From: Herbinix sp.
Lineage (GTDB): Bacteria; Bacillota; Clostridia; Lachnospirales; Lachnospiraceae
Length of the DNA stretch: 64,000 nucleotides
Assembly: GCA_029238935.1 (NCBI GenBank)
Contig: JAQZBN010000004.1
Location: 1-64,000, forward strand
Reading direction: 5' to 3'
This document shows, one piece after another, positions 63,988 through 64,000 of the stretch. The notes under the pieces were generated by a model that saw only the letters and a program-made list of their open reading frames with translations, was not told where the DNA came from and did no database searches. Numbering within the stretch: the first letter of the stretch is position 1; each line of letters begins with the position of its first letter. A program made the translations under genes and the position numbers.

Positions 63988-64000
63988 ATAAATTCCTCCC

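Noticed and set aside
1-64000. CRISPR arrays, insertion sequences and integrases
   Set aside because: No regularly spaced repeats, transposase, recombinase or integrase gene was seen anywhere in the window.

Overview
The window is AT-rich, low-GC Firmicutes DNA, most likely from a plant-polysaccharide-degrading Lachnospiraceae (Lachnoclostridium, Lacrimispora or Anaerocolumna type). The signs are strong AAGGAGG-type ribosome binding sites, three LplABC-type sugar importers without their own ATPase, a YesMN two-component pair, an oxygen-labile iron-sulfur serine dehydratase, GH29 and GH94 carbohydrate enzymes, three methyl-accepting chemotaxis proteins, a c-di-GMP-I riboswitch and a T-box-like leader. 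Assignment to a species is inference; there is no rRNA in the window.

Layout. 0-7 kb (minus strand): a lipoprotein, a remnant of an alpha/beta hydrolase, a GH29 fucosidase-like enzyme and a sugar ABC importer (two permeases, then the binding protein). 7-16 kb: a DUF368 polyprenyl-phosphate translocase, two chemoreceptors, an APH-fold kinase and an XRE-methyltransferase fusion. 16-19 kb: serine use (sdaAB, sdaAA, sstT). 19.8-24.7 kb: a DUF6273 gene, an AraC regulator and a divergent sugar isomerase / Gfo-Idh-MocA dehydrogenase / isomerase operon. 24.7-35 kb: DegV, a GH94 phosphorylase, a second importer and its membrane-bound AraC sensor-regulator. 35.6-41.2 kb: three tRNA genes (Leu-AAG, Asn-GTT, Leu-CAG), a third chemoreceptor behind a c-di-GMP-I riboswitch, and a FAD-Rieske oxidoreductase.

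41.3-56 kb is the accessory part. After tRNA-Leu(CAG) come two unknown AT-rich genes, then a compact TerB-N/TerB-C gene, a BrxC/BrxD-type (DUF2791) ATPase and an Lhr-like superfamily 2 helicase, with a recognisable promoter and an inverted repeat in front. This three-gene cassette is the best candidate for a poorly characterised DNA-directed defence or repair system. It is followed by a T-box-like leader lacking the T-box sequence, a serine beta-lactamase-fold hydrolase, small membrane proteins, an isochorismatase-fold hydrolase and an HxlR regulator. Next is a second unusual trio: a DUF4116-type repeat protein, a MoxR-type AAA+ ATPase and a protein joining an HEXXH metallopeptidase-like domain to a VWA domain.

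56-64 kb: a YesM/YesN histidine kinase and response regulator diverge from the third ATPase-less sugar importer; a GyrI-like effector-binding protein closes the window. The three importers probably share one MsmK-like ATPase encoded elsewhere. Each sits beside its own enzyme or regulator, which suggests separate sugar-uptake modules. All functional assignments come from reading the translated sequences by eye; no database search was run.
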